Assembly: GCF_013407855.1 (NCBI RefSeq)
Contig: NZ_JACBZH010000001.1
Location: 1,302,001-1,366,000 of the forward strand
Direction: 5' to 3'
DNA from: Actinopolymorpha rutila
GTDB lineage: Bacteria; Actinomycetota; Actinomycetes; Propionibacteriales; Actinopolymorphaceae
DNA: 64,000 nucleotides
The notes under the pieces are model-generated. The model was not told the DNA's origin. It saw only the letters and a program-made list of their open reading frames with translations, and did not search any database. Below are positions 32,779-41,638 of the stretch, piece by piece. A program made the translations under genes and the position numbers. Within the stretch, counting starts at the first letter, position 1, and each line of letters begins with the position of its first letter.

Positions 32779-35424
32779 TCAGATCTGCAGGTGGTCGATG
32801 TGCTCGCGCTGGGCGGCGGAGATGTCCACCGGCGGGCCGCCGGCTTCGGTGACCGGGTTGTCGCGTAGCTCCAGCCGGGCGAGGTCGGCGAGCTTCGTCC
32901 CGATCGGCGTCGGCCCGCCGACCCAGATCCCGGCGTACGGCGTCCGCCGGATCGTGTTGCCGGCAAGGAGAACGTCCGCACTTGTGCGGCCGCGTTGCAG
33001 GCTGTGCACCGCGATCGCGCCGGGGGTGTGGGAGAGCCTGCCGGTGTTGGTGTCGGAGAGCACGTTGCCGGTGACCTCGACCCGGCCGGGCGGGAAGTTT
33101 CCGCAGCGGGAGTAGAGGTAGATGCCGGCCAGGTAGCTTCTGTCCACCGCGTTGTCCGCGACACTCACGTGGTCGCCGCCGATGACCGCGACGCCGGCGC
33201 CTTCCCGGGTGCCGGCCACCCGGTTGCCGGAGAAGCGCACGTACTGCGGGGCGCATGCGATGCTGCCGAGCCAGCTCAGGAAGATTCCGTGGTCGCGGGC
33301 GTCGGTCACCGTGCAGTTGTCAACGAACACTTGACGGCTGGCCGCGATCTCGATGCCGTGGGTTCCGGCACGTTGCACCCGGGAGTCGCGTACCGCCACC
33401 GAACGGGAGGAGTCGACGAGGACGCCCGGCCCGCTGGAGCCGGCGGCGGTGACGTGTTCCACGACCGAGTCGCGGGTGGCCGAGAGTTCCACCAGGGCGC
33501 GGTTGTGCCGCAGCGGCGTGCTGGGGCGGAGTTCGAGCCGGACGCCGGCCAGCGCGACCCGCGTACAGTCGACGAACCGGATGCCCTGGTGGTCCGCGCT
33601 GGTGAAGACCAGCACCGAGTCCTCTCCCACGCCCTCGACGCGGAGGTCGTCGCGGCCCGCGACCAGCAGGTGGTGGCGGATCCGCGTGTCCGGGTAGGCG
33701 TCCGGGCCGGTCGGCGGCCGCAGGACGAACGTCCCCGCCGGAATCCGCAACACTCCGCCCGAGGCCGGAAGACTGCGCAGGGCGCGTTCGAACGCGGGCA
33801 GGTCGTTGCCGCGACCGTCCCCGCGCGCGCCGAACCGCCGCACGTCGGCGACCGCTGTCCGCGGGCTGATCCTCGGGCCGCTCGGCGGTTGCGACCAGCC
33901 GGTCTCGTCCGCGGCCACGCGGAAGTCGTGGTAGGCGTCGCGGTAACGAGGCTCGTCGTCCACCACCGTGAAGCCGTCGAAGTCACCGCTGACAGAGCCG
34001 GTCACCGAAGGCGGGGTGGTCACCTCGTTGTCCCTTGTCGTGACGTGGGTGAGAGTTCCCTCGACCGACACGCTCGCCGTGCCGGTGTCCAGGATCTCGT
34101 TGCCGGCAAAACGAATCCGGTCCGCGGTCGCGGTCTGGATGAACCGGATGCCCGTGCCCAGCGGTCGTTCCACCACATTGGAGTCGACCACGACGTCGGT
34201 GCCGTCGAACGGCCGCCAGCCCTCGATCCCGAACGTCATGCCGTGCACCCCGGAGCCGGCGATCCGGTTACGTTCGACGCGCATGCCGCGCACCTCGTCG
34301 CGTACGCAGATCGCGCCCTGGTAGCCGCCGGTTCCGTAACGGTAGAAGGCGTTGTCCTCCCGCTGGGCGAGGTTCGTCCGGACGAGGGTGTTGTCCTGTG
34401 CGGCCGCGTCGTACAACGGCGCGTTCGGCGCGCCCTCGAAGATGCCCACGTCGGTGTAGATGCCCGCCTCCACCTGCGCCTCGACCCAGTTGTGGTCGAT
34501 CCGCTGCCGCGAACCGCCGAAGGTCAGGCCGCGCCCCCAGCCCACGAAAACGACCGTGTTGTAGGCGAACCGCACGTCGCCGATCTTCGTGGTGTCCGGA
34601 GTGTCCGCGGTGTTGGTGAAGTTGGCGAGCGCGTCGTCGTTGGCGTTCTCCACGTAGTTGTACGCACCGACCGAGCGGGTGGCGCCCTGGAAGTGGATCG
34701 CGTCCGACGCGGTGTTGCGGACGACGCAGTCCACCACCCACTTGTCCCGTCCGCCGGGGATCCAGATGCCCGGCTGGCCGCCGTCGACGTGCACGCCGAC
34801 GAACTGTGCGCCCTGGCCGCCGTCCAGGACGATCGCGTACCACGGCCGCCCGTCCCGCATCTGCGACAACGGCGTCCAGGTGAGCGAGAGGGCACGCAAG
34901 GACACGTTGACGACGTTCGGGAACGCCCAGCCCTGGGTGAAGGTGTACTTCGGCGCGTAGTCGTTCGGGCCCGTGATGCCGGGCTGCTCGAACACCACGA
35001 CCGACGACTCGCCCTCGCCGACGAAGTGGATGTTGGTGAGGTCGCGCAGCCAGTAGTGCGGTGTCGGGGGAGGCGGTGGCGGGAAGAGGTAGCGGCCCGT
35101 TGGCAGGTAGACGACACCGCCGCCCTTGGCCTGCAGGGCGTCGACGGCGGCGTCGAACGCCGCCCGGTCCGGCGTACGCCCGTCACCGACCGCGCCGTGG
35201 TCGCGGACGTTCTCCACCGGCATCGACTCGTAGTCGATCCGGGGCATGCCCTCCAGCCCGGGCCGGTCGTACCACGAACGGGGCAGGTTGCGGACTCCCG
35301 GCGGTGCGGCCGAGGCCGGCCCGGCGGGCAGAACACCGGCCGCCGCCGCGGCGAGTCCGGTGCCGACCAGGCCGGCGTCGCGCAGCAGCTCCCGGCGCGT
35401 ACGCCACAGACGATGCGGGTCCAT
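32779..35424 (-). CDS. Large Tat-exported double right-handed beta-helix protein
   Basis: 881 residues from ATG 35424, preceded by GGGAGAGGG. RTRRELLRDAGLVGTGLAAAAAGVLPAGPASA is a twin-arginine signal. Two pectate-lyase-3-like helices follow, each opening with the same signature: VRDHGAVGDGRTPDRAAFDAAVDAL near residue 75 and VRRFGARGDGRGNDLPAFERAL near 520. Between and after them are many Asn/Asp turns of parallel beta-helix rungs. The protein is probably a polysaccharide lyase, glycosidase or epimerase, but no catalytic set is certain. A poly-proline run (seven residues, one Thr inside) lies in the first helix. Confidence 0.85.
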   Translation of the reverse strand: MDPHRLWRTRRELLRDAGLVGTGLAAAAAGVLPAGPASAAPPGVRNLPRSWYDRPGLEGMPRIDYESMPVENVRDHGAVGDGRTPDRAAFDAAVDALQAKGGGVVYLPTGRYLFPPPPPPTPHYWLRDLTNIHFVGEGESSVVVFEQPGITGPNDYAPKYTFTQGWAFPNVVNVSLRALSLTWTPLSQMRDGRPWYAIVLDGGQGAQFVGVHVDGGQPGIWIPGGRDKWVVDCVVRNTASDAIHFQGATRSVGAYNYVENANDDALANFTNTADTPDTTKIGDVRFAYNTVVFVGWGRGLTFGGSRQRIDHNWVEAQVEAGIYTDVGIFEGAPNAPLYDAAAQDNTLVRTNLAQREDNAFYRYGTGGYQGAICVRDEVRGMRVERNRIAGSGVHGMTFGIEGWRPFDGTDVVVDSNVVERPLGTGIRFIQTATADRIRFAGNEILDTGTASVSVEGTLTHVTTRDNEVTTPPSVTGSVSGDFDGFTVVDDEPRYRDAYHDFRVAADETGWSQPPSGPRISPRTAVADVRRFGARGDGRGNDLPAFERALRSLPASGGVLRIPAGTFVLRPPTGPDAYPDTRIRHHLLVAGRDDLRVEGVGEDSVLVFTSADHQGIRFVDCTRVALAGVRLELRPSTPLRHNRALVELSATRDSVVEHVTAAGSSGPGVLVDSSRSVAVRDSRVQRAGTHGIEIAASRQVFVDNCTVTDARDHGIFLSWLGSIACAPQYVRFSGNRVAGTREGAGVAVIGGDHVSVADNAVDRSYLAGIYLYSRCGNFPPGRVEVTGNVLSDTNTGRLSHTPGAIAVHSLQRGRTSADVLLAGNTIRRTPYAGIWVGGPTPIGTKLADLARLELRDNPVTEAGGPPVDISAAQREHIDHLQI

Positions 35425-35562
35425 GAGCCCTCTCCCCGGAGCGGTGGCCCGACCGGGCACATACCGGCCGAGCGGCGTCGAAGCGGTGCTCGGGAAGCTA
35501 GTGAAGCGGGCAGCCGGGGTCAATCGATGCGTACCAGTCAGGCCGTCCGTTCCGGACAGCAG

Positions 35563-35886
35563 TCAGCGCCTGGTGGAGGCGGATCCGGTCGCGTGCAGGA
35601 CGTCCAGCCGACGGCGGTACTCGTCCTCGTCGATCTCGCCACGGGCGAACCGCTCGGCCAGCACGTCGTCCGGGGTCGGCCGCGCGGGCGGTGGTATGGG
35701 CGGGGCGGGAGCCTGTCCCTGCGCGGGGACGCGCGGCTGCCCACCGCCGGCGCCGGTCTGCGGGCCGTGGCCGGCGTAGCGGACCAACGCCACCACTCCG
35801 GCGATCACCAGGCCCCAGAACGCGATCATGCTGATCGTCATGAGTACGTAGCCCCACCAGCCCATGCCGCCGCCGTACCAGAACAT
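35563..35886 (-). CDS. Short SHOCT-domain membrane protein
   Basis: 107 residues. Aromatic/Gly start MFWYGGGMGWWGYVLMTISMIAFWGLVIAGVVALVRYA forms one span. A Pro/Gly/Gln-rich linker and a SHOCT end (DDVLAERFARGEIDEDEYRRRLDVLHA) follow. It is likely a small membrane adaptor; ATG 35886 is the only start that keeps the conserved aromatic N-terminus. Confidence 0.82.
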   Translation of the reverse strand: MFWYGGGMGWWGYVLMTISMIAFWGLVIAGVVALVRYAGHGPQTGAGGGQPRVPAQGQAPAPPIPPPARPTPDDVLAERFARGEIDEDEYRRRLDVLHATGSASTRR

Positions 35887-36089
35887 CGATCGTCTCCGAT
35901 CCTGAAGGCAGCCGTCGACGCGGCCCGACGCCGGTCGACTCGATAGGCCCATCGTGGCCGCGGCTCGTCGTCGGCAGGCAGAGCCGCAGGTCGGCCGACA
36001 CCTGCCGAACGACCCGAACTCGGTGAACGCGAGTCCCGGACAGCGGATCGGACAGCGGACCGTCGGCGGATCGAAGGCTCGGCGAGGAC

Positions 36090-36329
36090 TCAGCGGCGGC
36101 GGCGGATGCTGACCGTGCCCGCCAGCAGGCCGAGCACCCAGGCGATGAGGAGGGCACCCCACAGCGGCATCGTCACCTCCGGCACGAGCAGCCGGACCGT
36201 GGTCGTCGCGGTGTTCTCGAAGATGAACACCAGGGCGATCGCCGCGAGGACGGCGAACCTCGCCCCCCTGCGCACGCTCGGCCGTGCCCAGAATCCCTGT
36301 CGTTCCTGACCTTGCTGTGTACTGTTCAC
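36090..36329 (-). CDS. LapA-domain (DUF1049) small membrane protein
   Basis: 79 residues, GTG start at 36329 with AGGGGGA upstream. Two spans (FAVLAAIALVFIFENTATTTVRLLVPEVTMP and LWGALLIAWVLGLLAGTVSI) ending in RRRR match the lipopolysaccharide-assembly protein A domain also found in Gram-positives, where the role is unknown. Confidence 0.82.
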   Translation of the reverse strand: MNSTQQGQERQGFWARPSVRRGARFAVLAAIALVFIFENTATTTVRLLVPEVTMPLWGALLIAWVLGLLAGTVSIRRRR

Positions 36330-36622
36330 GAGTCCCCCTACGACAGCGGTTGAACGCCTACCTCCAGCCTGCGCGCACTCGCCCGAAGCGACAGGAGATC
36401 AGTGGATGGCAACGACCGAAGGGTGTGGAGACCTCCGGCCCGGGTAGGTGTGACCAATTGTGTGCACTCTCGGTCGCGCCGAGGCTCCGGCCCGCTCGAC
36501 GTGCCGCGGCCGATCTCCGGCTCGTGCGATTGGTCCCGGTCGGTGTGGGTATGTGAGGGAACCGGTTGAGTAGCAGCCGAGCGGCACACGTCGCGACGTC
36601 GAGTTGTACGGGGGAATCGGCT

Positions 36623-36979
36623 GTGGCAGAAGTAGCCGCCACCAACCATCCGGATCATCCAGACCATCCCGAGCCGGCCTCCGAGCCGGCTTCCGCGAGA
36701 CCCGGCGACCGGGCGACCGGCCCGGACGCACCGCGTCCCGCGGTCGTCGAGCCCCATCTGGCGGGCCGGCGGGTCGTCCTCATCGCCGTGGACGAGGAGA
36801 AGGGGACCGCCCACTACACCCACGGGCACCGGGCGGCCTCGGACGTCCTGGTCGACCCGGAGGGTGTTCCCGTCGTCCAGGTCGCGCCCGAACGCAGTTG
36901 GCAGGCGTGGAGGAAACGCGGAACCGGCCGGTGTCCGGAAGCATTCCCGTGGCCGGCCGACCTGGTGTGGGTGGCCTGA
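36623..36979 (+). CDS. Unknown small protein upstream of hemerythrin gene
   Basis: 118 residues from GTG 36623, with GGGGGA seven bases upstream. A disordered start with NHPDHPDHPEPASEPASARP precedes a compact C-terminus (GRRVVLIAVDEEKGTAHYTHGHRAASDVLVDPEGVPVVQVAPERSWQAWRKRGTGRCPEAFPWPADLVWV). I do not recognise it. It lies 33 bp before the hemerythrin gene on the same strand, so it is probably co-transcribed. Confidence 0.6.
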   Translation: MAEVAATNHPDHPDHPEPASEPASARPGDRATGPDAPRPAVVEPHLAGRRVVLIAVDEEKGTAHYTHGHRAASDVLVDPEGVPVVQVAPERSWQAWRKRGTGRCPEAFPWPADLVWVA

Positions 36980-37012
36980 GGTCGCCGGACGACACGAGTG
37001 AGGACGAAAGCC

Positions 37013-37582
37013 ATGACCGACACCAGACAACAGAACGTCGTCGACCTGCTGCTCGAGCAGCACGGGCAGATCCGCGACCTCTTCGCGAAGGTGCAGAACG
37101 CCCGCGGCAGGCGCAAGGAGGAGCTGTTCTCGGACCTGGTGCGGCTGCTCGCGGTGCACGAGACCGCCGAGGAGGAGATCGTCCACCCGGCCTCCCGGGA
37201 GAAGATCCCGTCCGGTGAGAAGGTCGTCGCGGGCCGGCTGAAGGAGGAGTCCGAGGCGAAGAAGGAGCTGGCCACCCTCTACGACCTCGGCGTGGACCAC
37301 CCGGACTTCGACGAGAAGCTGGCCGAGTTGGCCGAGGCGGTGACCGCGCACGCCGACCACGAGGAGCGGCAGGAGTTCTCCCAGCTGCGCAAGGTGCTCT
37401 CGGAGGACGAGCTGCGCAAGATGGCCGGAGCGGTGCGGGCCGCCGAGGCGATCGCGCCGACCCGTCCGCACCCCGCGGCCGGTGAGTCCGCGGTGGGGAA
37501 CCTGGTGCTCGGCCCGCCGCTCGCGATGTTCGACCGGATGCGGGACGCGGTGCGCGACTGGAGCCGCTCGAACAAGGGCTGA
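37013..37582 (+). CDS. Hemerythrin HHE domain protein
   Basis: About 189 residues from ATG 37013 (GAGGACG upstream). Iron-ligand motifs are visible: LLEQHGQIRDLF, LLAVHETAEEEIVHPAS and VTAHADHEERQEF, the histidines and acids of a di-iron four-helix bundle. The C-terminal 55 residues are a helical tail with a GPPLAMFDRMRDAVRDW segment. Such proteins sense or bind O2, NO or peroxide in the cytoplasm. It is convergent with the P-type ATPase gene, 7 bp apart. Confidence 0.9.
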   Translation: MTDTRQQNVVDLLLEQHGQIRDLFAKVQNARGRRKEELFSDLVRLLAVHETAEEEIVHPASREKIPSGEKVVAGRLKEESEAKKELATLYDLGVDHPDFDEKLAELAEAVTAHADHEERQEFSQLRKVLSEDELRKMAGAVRAAEAIAPTRPHPAAGESAVGNLVLGPPLAMFDRMRDAVRDWSRSNKG

Positions 37583-37589
37583 CCGGCGT

Positions 37590-39662
37590 TCATCTCGCCT
37601 GGGCACCGCCGCGCAGGGCTCGCTGCCAGGCGGCGCCGCGCAGCAGGCGCAGGCCGTTGAGGCCGACGATCACCGTCGAACCCTCGTGGCCCGCGACGCC
37701 GAGCGGCAGTGGCAGGTCGCCGAGCAGGTCCCAGGCCACCAGGACGGCGATGAACGTCGCGGCGATGACGAGGTTGGCGGCCACCAGCCGGCGAGCCCGC
37801 CGCGCCAACGCGATCACCGCGGGGACGCCTGCCAGTTCGTCGCGGGTCACCACGGCGTCGGCGGTGTCCAGGGCGAGGTCGGACCCGGCGCGACCCATGG
37901 CGATGCCGGTGTGCGCGGTCGCCAGCGCGGGCGCGTCGTTCACGCCGTCGCCGACCAGACCGATCTGGGCACCATCACCCTGCAGCTCGTGGACCGCGGC
38001 CACCTTGTCGGCGGGCAGCAGGTCCGCGCGTACGTCGGTGATCCCCACCTGGCCGGCCAGCCGGTGTGCGGCCCGGGCGTTGTCACCGGTCAGCAGGACC
38101 GGCGCGGTCCCGGTCAGCGCCGTGAGGTGGGCGACCGCCTCGGCCGCGCCGGGGCGCATCCGGTCCGCCAGGGCGAGCACACCGGCGGGCACGTCGTTCA
38201 CGCGTACGACCACTGCCGTGTGACCCGCGTCCTGGAGCTCGGTGACGACGGCCCGCATGGCCCCGTCGCCGGACTGCTCGCCGGACTGCTCGCCGGCAAC
38301 CGTGGGGTGCGCGGGGCTGCTCACCTCGACCGTCAGGCCGTCCACCCGTGCGCGGACTCCACGGCCGGGTTCGGAGGTGAAGTCCGCGAGGGTTCCGAAC
38401 GCCAGGCCGGCGTCGCGGGCGGCCTGCACCACGGCTGTGCCCAGCGGGTGTTCGGAGTACTGCTCGGCGGTGGCCGCCAACGCCAGCAGGCGGTCCTCGG
38501 TGAGGTCACCGCCGGGCAGAACCCGTACGCCGGTCAGGTGCGGACGGCCCTCGGTCAGCGTGCCGGTCTTGTCGAACGCGACCCGGGTGACGGTGCCGAG
38601 CTGTTCCATCACCACCGCCGACTTCACCAGCACGCCGTGGCGTCCCGCGGTGGCGATGGCGGCCAGCAGCGGCGGCATCGTGGCCAGCACGACCGCGCAG
38701 GGTGAGGCGACGATCATGAACGTCATCGCGCGCAGCAGGCTGTCCTGAAGGGCGACTCCCCACACCAGCGGTAGCGCGAACAACGCGACCGTGGCCGCGA
38801 CCATCGCGACGGAGTAGCGCTGTTCGACCTTCTCGATGAACAGCTGGGTGCGCGCCTTGGTGGCGCCGGCCTGCTCGACCATGGCGACGATGCGCGCGAT
38901 CACCGTCTCCGCCGCCGGGCGGTGCACGCGTACGCGCAGGGCGCCGGTGCCGTTCGACGTACCGGCGAAGACCTCGTCTCCGGGGCCCTTGTCCACCGGG
39001 ATGCTCTCGCCGGTGATGCTCGCCTGGTCGACCGCGCCGGCGCCGGCGACGACCTGGCCGTCCGCGCCGATCCGCTCGCCGGGGCGGACCAGGATCACGT
39101 CGCCCACCTCCAGGGAGGCCGCCTCGACCTGCTCCTCCACGGCGTTGCCGTACGCGTCCGCGCCGGCCACGGAGGCGTCGGCGAGCCGCAGCCGGGTGGC
39201 CCGCTCGGGGGTGAGGTCCAGCAGCCCGCGTACCGAGTCCTCGGTGCGTTTCGTGGCCACCGCCTCCAGTGCTCCCGATGTGGCGAAGATGACGATCAGC
39301 AGCGCGCCGTCGAAGACCTGGCCGATCGAGGCGGCGCCGATCGCCGCGGCGACCATGAGCAGGTCGACGTCCAGGGTCTTCTCCCGCAGCGCGCGGAGTC
39401 CGGCCAGGCCCGGCTCCCAGCCGCCGGCGGCGTAGCAGGCGAGGTAGAGGGTCCACCACAGCCAGGCCGGCGCACCGGCCAGTTGGCAGCTCCCGCCCAC
39501 GGCGAAGAGCGCCGTCGCGATCACCGCCCAGCGCACCTCCGGCAGCGACCAGGTGCCGTGCCACCAGCGCGAGGTCTGCCGTACCGGCCGGGCGTCCGCG
39601 GCGCCGCGGGACTCGGATGCCGCGGAGGACTCGGCCGGGGAGGAGTTCAGGTCGACGGTCAC
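37590..39662 (-). CDS. Heavy-metal P1B-type ATPase
   Basis: About 690 residues from GTG 39662 (an upstream in-frame ATG at 39683 would lie inside the operator). There is no N-terminal metal-binding CxxC domain. TGES, the ion-transport motif MIVASPCAVVLAT, phosphorylation motif DKTGTLTEG, SEHPLG and GDGVNDAPAL are intact. The SPC motif allows Zn/Cd/Pb or Cu families; lack of CxxC and of the family's usual cysteines makes the metal uncertain. The C-terminal VAGHEGSTVIVGLNGLRLL is typical of the Zn/Cd/Co-exporting branch. It is divergent from an ArsR sensor whose operator overlaps both promoters. Confidence 0.92.
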   Translation of the reverse strand: MTVDLNSSPAESSAASESRGAADARPVRQTSRWWHGTWSLPEVRWAVIATALFAVGGSCQLAGAPAWLWWTLYLACYAAGGWEPGLAGLRALREKTLDVDLLMVAAAIGAASIGQVFDGALLIVIFATSGALEAVATKRTEDSVRGLLDLTPERATRLRLADASVAGADAYGNAVEEQVEAASLEVGDVILVRPGERIGADGQVVAGAGAVDQASITGESIPVDKGPGDEVFAGTSNGTGALRVRVHRPAAETVIARIVAMVEQAGATKARTQLFIEKVEQRYSVAMVAATVALFALPLVWGVALQDSLLRAMTFMIVASPCAVVLATMPPLLAAIATAGRHGVLVKSAVVMEQLGTVTRVAFDKTGTLTEGRPHLTGVRVLPGGDLTEDRLLALAATAEQYSEHPLGTAVVQAARDAGLAFGTLADFTSEPGRGVRARVDGLTVEVSSPAHPTVAGEQSGEQSGDGAMRAVVTELQDAGHTAVVVRVNDVPAGVLALADRMRPGAAEAVAHLTALTGTAPVLLTGDNARAAHRLAGQVGITDVRADLLPADKVAAVHELQGDGAQIGLVGDGVNDAPALATAHTGIAMGRAGSDLALDTADAVVTRDELAGVPAVIALARRARRLVAANLVIAATFIAVLVAWDLLGDLPLPLGVAGHEGSTVIVGLNGLRLLRGAAWQRALRGGAQAR

Positions 39663-39669
39663 CGGGGCA

Positions 39670-39697
39670 GCATACCTGCGCATACACGCAGGTATGC
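39670..39697. promoter_or_regulatory. ArsR/SmtB-family operator between the P-type ATPase and its sensor
   Basis: Perfect 11-bp arms GCATACCTGCG and CGCAGGTATGC separated by 6 nt (39681-39686). It lies between the two divergent start codons and upstream of the ArsR -10 TATGCT (39709-39714), overlapping the expected -35 region, as for repression relieved by metal. Confidence 0.85.
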
Positions 39698-39720
39698 AGG
39701 TACGGCGTTATGCTGGCGCC

Positions 39721-40128
39721 ATGCACGAGTCGTTGCCGGACTTCGACATGCCCAACGACGAGCAGGTCCACCTGGCCGCGGAGTCGTTCCGGCTGTTGTC
39801 CGATCCGACCCGGATCAGGATCCTGTGGGCCCTTCTGCAGGGCGAGTCGTCGGTCGCCTGCCTCGCCGAACTCGCCGACGCCACCCCCACCGCGGTCAGC
39901 CAGCACCTGGCCAAGCTCCGCCTGGCCGGGCTGGTGCGCGGGCGCCGCGAAGGCACGTTCGTCTACTACACCGCCGCCGACGAGCACGTACGCCGACTGC
40001 TCACCCAGGGCCTCTTCCACGCCGACCACCTCGACCGCGACCTGCCGGCGGGCAGTGGTGCTGCACATCGCGGTGCCGCTCATCGTGGGGCGGGCCACAG
40101 CCACGCCGACGAGACCGCTCACGCCTGA
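39721..40128 (+). CDS. ArsR/SmtB-family metal sensor
   Basis: 135 residues. Winged helix: FRLLSDPTRIRILWALLQGESSVACLAELADATPTAVSQHLAKLRLAGLVRGRREGTFVYY. The last helix DEHVRRLLTQGLFHADH carries the Asp/His spacing of alpha-5 metal sites, and the tail is His-rich (AHRGAAHRGAGHSHADETAHA), as in Ni/Co or Zn sensors. ATG 39721 follows TATGCT by 6 nt, so a leaderless mRNA is likely. It ends 10 bp inside the convergent acyltransferase gene. Confidence 0.92.
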   Translation: MHESLPDFDMPNDEQVHLAAESFRLLSDPTRIRILWALLQGESSVACLAELADATPTAVSQHLAKLRLAGLVRGRREGTFVYYTAADEHVRRLLTQGLFHADHLDRDLPAGSGAAHRGAAHRGAGHSHADETAHA

Positions 40129-41522
40129 CCGGGGTCGGCGTTCTCGCGTACTCCGGTGGTGGTTCGGTTCGGGATCGAGCGGAGCAGTCGCAACGTGCCC
40201 GCGCCGAGCAGGTAGCAGAGGAGTCCGCCCGCCGGCATGCCGAACAGGTAGGGGTCGGTGTTCGGCGCGAGGTTGTTGGCGAGCAGACCGAGCATGACGG
40301 CCAGGTATCCCGAGCCGGCGAGGACGAGGCGCGGCGCCGGGCGGCTCACCGCACGCGCGACACCGTCCGGCAGCCCGCGCGGCCTCTCGGTGGGCCGCGG
40401 ACGTGGCCGCGTCTCCAGCCGGCCGAAGATCGCGACCAGCAGGGCCAGCGACGCGGACAGCATGACCAGCCACGGCAGCCGCCACAGCCACCATGAAGCG
40501 GTGGCCACCGCCGGAGTGGGCAGGACGTGCGCAGCGTCGAGTACGCCGACGAGGAACACCACCGCACTCATGTGCCACAGGAAGATCGTCAGCACCACGG
40601 AGTTCACCGCCACCACCGCGAGCCACGGGTTCGGCCGGTGCAGCCAGCGTTCGGCGGGTCTGCGCAGCATCAGGACCAGGCCGAGTTGCATGGTCGCCGC
40701 GGCGAGGAGGGCGAGCGTGGGCGGAGACGCGTTGTGCGGGTACTGCCCGGTCACGTCGATCATGCTGACCGGGTAGGGGCCGACGAGGGTCAGCAACGCC
40801 AGTGCGCCGAAACCGCCTACCAGCAAGGGAATCCACACCCGCGGGGTGTCGGGCAACTGCCCGTCGCGCCAGAAGAAGCCCACCTGGTGGATCACCAGCC
40901 AGCCGAAGACGAAGTTGCCGGCGGCCATCGACTCCGAGCCCAGCAGTCGCGCCACGTCGCCAAGGGCGACCAGCACGACCAGCACGACGACGACCCGGAC
41001 GCCGAACCGCCGGTGCAGGCGGTACATCATCGGCGCCAGCAGAACCACCAGCAGGTACGCGGTGAGGAACCACAGTGGGATCGATGCCACCCACACCCCG
41101 AAACGGACCAGCCCCGGTGAGAGTCCCAGCCACCGGACTCCGGCCAGGTTGGCCACCAGGCCGACACCGGCGAGCGTCACCAGCAACGCGGTGGTCGGCC
41201 CGACCAGTCGACCGGTGCGGCCGAGCAGCCAGTCGGTGGCGTTCTCGCCCTGCCGGCGATGGGCCTGCAGGGACGCCGCGTTGGCGTACCCGCCGACCAC
41301 GAAGAAGATCGGCATCACCTGGGCCACCCACGTGATCGGGTACGCCCAGGACAGCGACTCCAGCGCGGAGTGCCCGGTGAGTCGTCCGTGGGTGTCGTAC
41401 GTGACGACGCTGAGCAGCCAGTGCCCGAGGACCACCGCGGTGATCGCGAGCGCGCGCAGCAGGTCGACGTAGCGCTCACGCGACGCCGGGGTCCGGTCGG
41501 CGAGCTCGCGTAGCCTGTGCAC
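40119..41522 (-). CDS. Acyltransferase family 3 (OafA-like) membrane protein
   Basis: 467 residues from GTG 41522, six bases after TAGGCT (leaderless). RYVDLLRALAITAVVLGHWL is the conserved first helix with the catalytic-type His. About ten further spans follow, with PITWVAQVMPIFFVVGGYANA, WFLTAYLLVVLLAPMMYRLHRR and NSVVLTIFLWHMSAVV. These proteins move acetyl or other acyl groups to extracytoplasmic sugars or lipids. The acceptor is unknown. Confidence 0.88.
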   Translation of the reverse strand: MHRLRELADRTPASRERYVDLLRALAITAVVLGHWLLSVVTYDTHGRLTGHSALESLSWAYPITWVAQVMPIFFVVGGYANAASLQAHRRQGENATDWLLGRTGRLVGPTTALLVTLAGVGLVANLAGVRWLGLSPGLVRFGVWVASIPLWFLTAYLLVVLLAPMMYRLHRRFGVRVVVVLVVLVALGDVARLLGSESMAAGNFVFGWLVIHQVGFFWRDGQLPDTPRVWIPLLVGGFGALALLTLVGPYPVSMIDVTGQYPHNASPPTLALLAAATMQLGLVLMLRRPAERWLHRPNPWLAVVAVNSVVLTIFLWHMSAVVFLVGVLDAAHVLPTPAVATASWWLWRLPWLVMLSASLALLVAIFGRLETRPRPRPTERPRGLPDGVARAVSRPAPRLVLAGSGYLAVMLGLLANNLAPNTDPYLFGMPAGGLLCYLLGAGTLRLLRSIPNRTTTGVRENADPGQA

Positions 41523-41638
41523 GCTTCGAGCCTAGGGTCACCCGGAAACGTGCCCTGGGATCGCCCGGTGGCCGGAGTCACGGATGGAGCAGACTTGGGT
41601 GCCTATCGGGTGTTTCGCGTACGACAGAAGGAGCCGCC

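Noticed and set aside
32995-35946. 983-codon plus-strand open frame
   Set aside because: It is antisense to the beta-helix gene, full of Arg/Val/Gly shadow composition, and has no domain or ribosome site.
38506-41331. 941-codon minus-strand open frame
   Set aside because: It covers parts of the ATPase, ArsR and acyltransferase genes in the wrong frame.
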